From Zancudomyces culisetae (taxonomy: Eukaryota > Kickxellomycota > Harpellomycetes > Harpellales > Legeriomycetaceae): a stretch of DNA of 11,815 bases. This document shows positions 6,966-11,815 of this stretch, one piece after another (the stretch's first letter is position 1; each line of letters begins with the position of its first letter). The position numbers were made by a program, and so were the translations under genes. Below the pieces are notes generated by a model, which did no database searches, was not told the origin of the DNA, and saw only the letters and a list, made by a program, of their open reading frames with translations. The stretch covers positions 1 through 11,815 of the forward strand of contig LSSK01001422.1 of assembly GCA_001969505.1 (NCBI GenBank). The letters run 5' to 3'.

Positions 6966-9635
6966 ATGTATTATAATGTGGGAAAGCAAGAAGAGAAATT
7001 CGATAGGGAAAGAAGAAGCGTGGCTGGTGGTATAGGGGAGGAAGAATATGAAAAGATAGAACGAAGATTGAGAGATGGACAAAGTGAGGCAGGAGGGCAT
7101 ATAGGTAAAAGGATGACCGGAGGTGGGTTTGAGGATAAACAAAAGATGTATGAGCAACAGGCAGAGGAATTGGGAGTGGGAATGGGGATGGGAATGGGAA
7201 TGGGAATGAGTGGAGTGGAGAGTGGAAGGATGTGGGATACGAGAGGAGGGTCGGTACTAAGCAATATTTCGAGAGGATCGCGAAGGAGAGAGCGGGAAGA
7301 GCTTGCAAGCCCTACAGAATGGATCGGTGGGTACCAAGTGAAAGGAGGAAAAAAGATGATGAGGTATGGAGAGGGAATTGAAGAAGAAGATGAAGAACAT
7401 GGGATAGGAGGAGTTGTAGGAAGAAGGGAGGAGGAGGAAGAAGAAGAAGAAGAGTTAGGAGAACAAAGACAGCAATATATGGAGAGGAGGAGACAGAGTA
7501 AAGGAAATTATTATTATTATAGAGGAGGTAGAGGAAATGGGAGGGGAATGGAGGTAAGTGAAGAGGAGGATATGTATTTGGGGCAAGAAGAGGAAGGAGA
7601 GGATTTACAGGAGGAATACAAGAGAAAAAGACGGGCAGGGTATAGTAGCGGGTTTATAGATTTGGAGGGAGGGAATGCTGAGGTTGAGGAAGGCAATAGG
7701 GGAGAGTATGGAAGAATGTTGAATAGGAGAAATGGGGGACGAGAACAAGAACAAGTACAGGAACAAGAAAAACGAAATTTGCAGCAACATTATCACCAAC
7801 AGCAACAACAGCAACAACAGTATCCATATCAGTATAAATATCAGCAGCAACATCAACAACCACAGCAAAAACAGAGGGGGGATAGAGGAGAGAGAGGGGA
7901 ATGGAGAATAGAAGAGATGGGGATAAGAGAGCAAGAGAGTTTGATGATTGAGGAGCTGTTAAATTTGATGTTGGGGATTCCAGGGATATACGTAGGACTG
8001 AGAAAAAAGAAATATAGGAGGGGAGAAGGAGGAAAGGGGATACGACGCAAGGAGTATGTGGTGGAGATAGCAGAGGGAGTAGAGCATTCGATAGGAGAGA
8101 TGACACGTAAGATTGGGCGAGTAGCGGAGCAGCAACAAGAGTTGAAAGGGTTTTTGAAGGAGTATAGCGGCAAGGCGGGGCGGGTGAACCAGGCGTTGTG
8201 TGCAGGAATAGCGCGGCTTGAACAGGAGTTTCAGCAAGAGATAGTGGAGAACGAGCAGCGGTTTCGGAGGAGTACGGAGTTGAGGCCGTTTACGCTACAG
8301 CAGTTGTGGTGTCGGATGGAGAGGCGGGCAGCGGTGATGGAGCGATTAGTGTGGTTGAGTCGAACGATATATCGAGAGTCGGATCGAATATATGGAGAGG
8401 AGCGACGGAGAGAGCAAGAAGAAGGGATAACGACGGTGATAGAAGAGGAGGGAGAAGAAGAAGGAGAGGGAGAAGGAGAGGGAGGAGAAGCAGAAGAGAG
8501 TTTTGGAGAAAGTGATTTGGAACGAGCAGAGGAAGAATATGAAGATGAAGATGAAGAGGGAGAGTATGATGATGGTTTAGGATTGGATTTAGATTTGGAT
8601 TTAAATTTAAATTTAAGTTTGGAAAGAGAGGAAAAGAGAAAAGCAAAAAAACGAAACAGACGATTAAAACAGTATCGCGAACAGTTGCAAAGTATAAATG
8701 TGAAGGGGGGACGAACACTAAATGTGATTGCACAGCTGTTGCGGCAGAGCAAAGGCGATAGTATAGCGAGAGAGGTGTATGAGTACCTACAGCAGAGTGC
8801 AAGCAAGCCGTTTATTGAGATGTTGGAGCGATGGTTGCGGTATGGCAAAGTGTCGGCAGGATATGGAGATGAGGAGTTTATGGTGCAGACGAGTACGAAG
8901 CGGGTGCGGAACGAAGGGGCGGTGGAGGCGATGGCGATGGCGGCGGGGCGAGGGGAGGAGGTGGTAGTTGTAGATAATAGGGCGGCGGGGATGGAGAGAG
9001 CGGCGGGAGTGGAGGTGATAAGTTTTCGGTTGAAGGCAGAGGCGGTTCCAGAGTTTTTGGAGGCGTATAGTCAAAAGATACTGTTGACAGGCAAGTATAT
9101 TAGTGTGGTGAAGGAGTGTGGAGTGGAGGTGGAGAGTAGACGGCTGAAGGCGACGGTGAGCGAGGGAACAAGGGCGGCAGAAGTGGTGGAAAGAATCGAT
9201 GAGATGTATGGAGAGGCCAACCGGGCACTGATGCACGAGCTGATGGAGCGTAGCCATCTGGGATGGTATTTATGCGAGCTGAAGCGGTACTTGTTGTTGG
9301 AAAGGGCGGATTTTCTGGCGCATTTCTTTGAGTGTAGTAGAGATATTTTGGGGAATGGAATGGCCAATTCTACCAATTTGGCCAAGTTGCAGCGCAATTT
9401 AGATGCGGCGATTGGCAAGTTGAATTTAAATATGAATTTAAATATGAACTATTCATTTTTAAAGAAACGAACAAATGTTCAGGTTAAATTTAGTAATCAT
9501 AATTTGATGGAAAGTTTGGCAACATTACAAAACCAACTAGGAAGCACTACCACTACCACTACCACTACCACTATTACTACTAATACTAATACTAATGCTA
9601 ATGCTTTTATTAGTAACAGTAATAGTAATGGTAGT

Positions 9636-9666
<31 letters not shown>

Positions 9667-10403
9667 GTATTAGTGGAGGAGGAGGAGGAGGAGGAGGAGG
9701 GTGTCATAGATTAATATATTTTTCAAGTAATCCAGAATTTCCCAATTCAGTAATTGTAGATTATATAGCACAGCATAAATATGTATTACTACATCGGCAC
9801 ATGTTGGCACTAAAGTATTTGGAATACCGGTTGTTGATGTCGTGGCGAGCCAAGCCGGCAAACAAGATATCGCGAAAAGTGGCGGCGTGCCGAAGCAATA
9901 TGATTGTGACGATCCAGCAGATTTTGCATTATCAAAGCAGTATGGTTGTGGAACCTAACCATGCGGTATTATTATCATCATTGGAAATACCTAATGGATA
10001 TAATAACCAACAACAACAACAACAACAACAACAACATCAACAACATCAACAACAAGAACAACAAGAACAAACTATTCGTCATGTCACTTCTGCTGTCAAC
10101 TTGTTTTTGGATACTTGTCTGTTACAATCTGGTCTAACCAATCCCAAACTATTTAGGATTCTGACTAAACTATCCAATACTTGTTATCACTTGTTATCTC
10201 ATATAAACAACATGTCTACCTCTGCTGCAATTACCAATACCAATACGAATACCAATACGAGTATTGGTAGTGATAATGATAGAATTATTGATTTAATCAG
10301 TAATACTTTTTCCGATACCAAAAAATTGTTTGTTGGTGCTTTAAACCATTATGCACAAACTCAATCTCCTAAATACCTTAATTTGGCTGCTCAACTTGCC
10401 TAA
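6966..10403 (+). CDS. Gamma-tubulin complex component 2 (GCP2/Spc97-like), 1145 aa
   Basis: GCP2 and GCP3 with gamma-tubulin form the small complex that nucleates microtubules, in fungi at the spindle pole body. This is one uninterrupted frame; an in-frame TAA at 6957-6959 supports the ATG at 6966. The first ~320 residues are low complexity: a Gly-Met repeat near 71-82, a Glu run near 155-165 and Gln runs near 275-300. The GRIP1 region starts near 326 (MIEELLNLMLGIPGIYVGLR) and includes FTLQQLWCRME near 441 and KILLTGKYISVVKECG near 703-718, a GCP hallmark. The GRIP2 region has ELKRYLLLERADFLAHFF near 771-788, YRLLMSW after residue 955 and FLDTCLLQSGLTNPKLFRIL near 1048. The last block matches GCP2 (FLDTCL..LTNPEL) better than GCP3. 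Insertions are an acidic segment near 487-535, Thr/Asn/Gly runs near 860-914, a Gln/His run near 1016-1035 and an Asn-Thr run near 1088-1100. Animal GCP2 (~900 aa) and yeast Spc97 (~820 aa) are shorter. It has no clear intron although its neighbours do. Confidence 0.92.
7178..7209 (+). repeat. GGAATG hexamer repeat encoding Gly-Met
   Basis: Imperfect tandem GGAATG/GGGATG units encode alternating Gly and Met near residues 71-82 of GCP2, in its disordered N-terminal extension. Confidence 0.8.
9543..9703 (+). repeat. Block of trinucleotide/hexamer repeats in GCP2
   Basis: ACTACC-type units (Thr run), then ACTAAT units (Asn-Thr), AGTAAT/AATAAT units (Ser-Asn, then a pure Asn run) and finally GGA units (Gly run) follow one another. 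Together they insert about 54 residues of homopeptide at roughly 860-914, between the two conserved halves of GCP2. Confidence 0.9.
10008..10070 (+). repeat. CAA trinucleotide repeat (poly-Gln) in GCP2
   Basis: CAACAACAA repeats with CAT and GAA interruptions encode a Gln run with His and Glu between GRIP2 blocks, at about residues 1015-1035. Confidence 0.9.
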
Positions 10404-10453
10404 TCTAATTCAATCTAATTCAATCTAATCTAATCTAATTCAATCTAATCTAA
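10404..10453 (+). repeat. 10-bp tandem repeat directly after the GCP2 stop
   Basis: Five 10-bp units start at the base after the TAA stop: TCTAATTCAA, TCTAATTCAA, TCTAATCTAA, TCTAATTCAA, TCTAATCTAA. Units differ at one internal position block (TTC versus CTA). Confidence 0.9.
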
Positions 10454-10546
10454 CTATTTGTTTTGTTTTATTTTGTTTTGTTTCATTTTGTTTTATTTCA
10501 CTATACCTTTTAAAATAAAATAAATATAAAAATATTATTGTTCTAT
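10454..10546. terminator. Shared convergent 3' end / polyadenylation zone
   Basis: The stops of GCP2 (+, 10403) and the Gln-rich gene (-, 10547) are only 143 bp apart. On the plus strand AATAAA occurs at 10514-10519 and 10519-10524, about 110 bases after the GCP2 stop. On the minus strand AATAAA is read from 10472-10467 and 10497-10492, 50-75 bases after the other stop. A TTTTG/TTTTA repeat fills 10457-10500. The two transcripts probably overlap at their tails; use of these signals is inferred. Confidence 0.45.
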
Positions 10547-11815
10547 TTACCAAGGTCTACTATTATTATTAGAATTATTATTATTAGCTGATCCTGAATA
10601 ATATGATGAATGCATATAATATCCTCCTGTACCCATTCCTGGCTGTTGTTGTTGTTGCTGCTGTTGTGGTTGTGGTTGTGGTTGTTGTTGTTGATATGGT
10701 TGGTACATTTGTTGTTGAGTATTGGTATTAGGATAATAATAACCCATTTGTTGAGGTTGCATTCCTCCCATATTCATCCCACTCATCCCACTCACTCCAC
10801 CCATTCCGCCCATTCCACCCATTGCACCCACTCCACCCATTCCCATTCCACTCATTCCACTCATCCCACCCATATTCATACCCATTCCACTCATATTCAT
10901 TTGAGGTTGTAATTGTGGTTGAGGCATGATGGTTTGTGGCTGAATAAGACTGGTAGTTCCAGCAGTAGTACTACTAATAGGCGTATTACCTAATGAAAAC
11001 GATTGGAATTGCGATGTTAATGAACTAGCATTATTCCCAATACTCCCACCACCAATTGGTGTTGGTGTTGTTGTTGTTGTTGGTATTGTTGAAACTGTTG
11101 TTGTTGGAAACATTGCACTGCTAGCTTGGAACAACATGTTGTTCTTGTGCACAGCTTCTCTCATCTCATCCAATTGCCGTCTCTGTTGCTCCAACATTGC
11201 TCCCTGACTCATCAGCTTGATCCGCCCATTCTCCAAATCCTGTCTTGCCTGCTGCTCCTTCAGCTGCTTCAACTGTTGCTCTATTTGCTGCGCCTGTTCG
11301 CGCTGCTCTTTTAATTGTTGCTGCTGTCTAAATGCTGCTGCTGCTCGCTCCAACTCTTCCTTTTGCTCCTTTAGCCGCTGCCTCTCGCGTTGCAACTCTT
11401 GCTCCATTTCCATTTGCTTTTGCCGTAATCTTGCTGCCTCCATTTCCGCTTGTGCTTGTGCTTGTGCCTTTGCCCTTGCCTCGGCTTCCATTCTTGCTCT
11501 TGCCTCTGCCTCCATTCTCGCTCTTGCTTGTGCCTCTGCCTGAGCTTGTGCTTTTGCTCTTGCTTCTGCCTCCATTCTTGCTTTGGCTTCTGCTTGTGCT
11601 TTTGCCCTTGCCTCGGCTTCCATTCTCGCTCTTGCTTGGGCTTGGGCTTGGGCTTGGGCTTGAGCTTGAGCTTGTGCTTGAGCTTGAGCTTGTGCTTGTG
11701 CCATCATCAACATTTGCTGCTGTTGTTGTTGTTGCATTTCTTGTTGTTGTTTAAGCCTATTTTTTTCAAATTCCAACTGTTTGACTTGCATCGCCCTTTG
11801 TTGTTCCAATTCCAT
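10547..11815 (-). CDS. Gln/Ala-rich coiled-coil protein, C-terminal 422 codons (partial)
   Basis: I do not recognise this gene. The frame is open from the window edge (11815) to a TAA at 10549-10547, so the N-terminus is probably missing even though the first visible codon happens to be ATG. Visible residues 1-222 are strongly helical, rich in Gln, Ala, Glu and Arg: a Gln run near 24-34, an Ala-Gln dipeptide run near 38-60, repeated [10 protein letters not shown]-type units near 60-130, then a more regular coiled coil ([20 protein letters not shown]) up to about 222. Residues 223-300 are Ser/Thr/Gly/Asn-rich, 305-350 consist of Met-Gly-Gly units, 350-400 are Gln/Pro/Tyr-rich, and the end is Asn-rich with terminal RPW. 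A central coiled coil with a Pro/Gln/Tyr-rich tail also occurs in endocytic and ESCRT-0 adaptors (Hse1/STAM, Vps27/Hrs) and in RNA-binding proteins. No diagnostic domain such as VHS, UIM or NPF motif is visible, so no function is given. Convergent with GCP2. Confidence 0.7.
   Translation of the reverse strand: MELEQQRAMQVKQLEFEKNRLKQQQEMQQQQQQQMLMMAQAQAQAQAQAQAQAQAQAQAQARARMEAEARAKAQAEAKARMEAEARAKAQAQAEAQARARMEAEARARMEAEARAKAQAQAQAEMEAARLRQKQMEMEQELQRERQRLKEQKEELERAAAAFRQQQQLKEQREQAQQIEQQLKQLKEQQARQDLENGRIKLMSQGAMLEQQRRQLDEMREAVHKNNMLFQASSAMFPTTTVSTIPTTTTTPTPIGGGSIGNNASSLTSQFQSFSLGNTPISSTTAGTTSLIQPQTIMPQPQLQPQMNMSGMGMNMGGMSGMSGMGMGGVGAMGGMGGMGGVSGMSGMNMGGMQPQQMGYYYPNTNTQQQMYQPYQQQQPQPQPQQQQQQQQPGMGTGGYYMHSSYYSGSANNNNSNNNSRPW
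10771..10881 (-). repeat. Met-Gly-Gly coding repeat
   Basis: Degenerate CCCATTCCA/CCCATTCCACT-like units on the plus strand encode repeated Gly-Met-Gly-Gly and Ser-Gly-Met in the Gln/Ala-rich protein at about residues 312-348. Confidence 0.82.
11460..11703 (-). repeat. Nested hexamer repeats encoding Ala-Gln / Ala-Arg / Glu-Ala
   Basis: A GCTTGG/GCTTGA/GCTTGT hexamer at about 11636-11703 encodes a pure Ala-Gln run. Downstream in coding order the same hexamer theme degenerates into longer units reading [12 protein letters not shown], repeated several times with single changes. This looks like expansion of one short unit followed by larger duplications. Confidence 0.85.

Noticed and set aside
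6802-8848. Several long minus-strand ORFs opposite GCP2
   Set aside because: The purine-rich coding strand rarely contains TTA, CTA or TCA, so its reverse lacks stop codons. The products are Ser/Pro/Leu/Phe-rich nonsense, while the + frame has clear GCP blocks.
10547-10555. C-terminal Arg-Pro-Trp as a CIA targeting signal
   Set aside because: The motif needs Leu/Ile/Met and Asp/Glu/Ser before the final aromatic residue; Arg-Pro does not fit.
11217-11754. Plus-strand Leu/Pro- and Cys/Ser-rich ORFs opposite the Gln/Ala-rich gene
   Set aside because: They are shadows of the hexamer repeats; the minus frame is far longer and has a coherent coiled-coil pattern.

Overview
This is eukaryotic DNA, most likely from a fungus. 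I cannot place it more closely. The evidence is protein genes broken by short GT..AG introns (7 of 13 donors are GTAAGT, all 13 acceptors are TAG), AT-rich intergenic DNA full of microsatellites, and three conserved eukaryotic housekeeping proteins. There are no ribosome binding sites, operons or other bacterial signals.

Layout: (1) 1-971, no convincing gene; G-rich tracts on the + strand and a weak, speculative chain of reverse-strand ORFs. (2) 972-4713 (+), a complete 12-exon SEC1/Munc18-type gene (737 aa), reconstructed by splicing; every exon junction keeps the frame and the family similarity. (3) 4714-5368, intergenic between convergent genes, with AG and TG repeats, a hairpin followed by a T-rich tract, and an A-rich heptamer repeat. 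(4) 5369-6492 (-), a complete 3-exon LTO1/ORAOV1-type gene (261 aa) with nine consecutive GX3 units and a C-terminal Leu-Ser-Phe. (5) 6493-6965, a divergent promoter region. (6) 6966-10403 (+), an intronless 1145-aa gamma-tubulin complex component, best matched to GCP2/Spc97, with very large low-complexity insertions. (7) 10404-10546, a compact convergent 3' end region with a 10-bp tandem repeat starting right after the GCP2 stop. (8) 10547-11815 (-), the C-terminal 422 codons of a Gln/Ala-rich coiled-coil protein of unknown identity that runs off the window.

The genes belong to separate cell systems: vesicle fusion (SEC1), cytosolic iron-sulfur delivery to the ribosome-recycling ATPase (LTO1), and microtubule nucleation (GCP2). 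I see no functional cluster. The unusual aspects are compositional: a strong purine excess on the + strand from about 4.1 to 9.4 kb whichever way the genes point, simple repeats inside introns and exons, and homopeptide insertions in otherwise conserved proteins. I found no mobile element, virus, CRISPR array or toxin gene.
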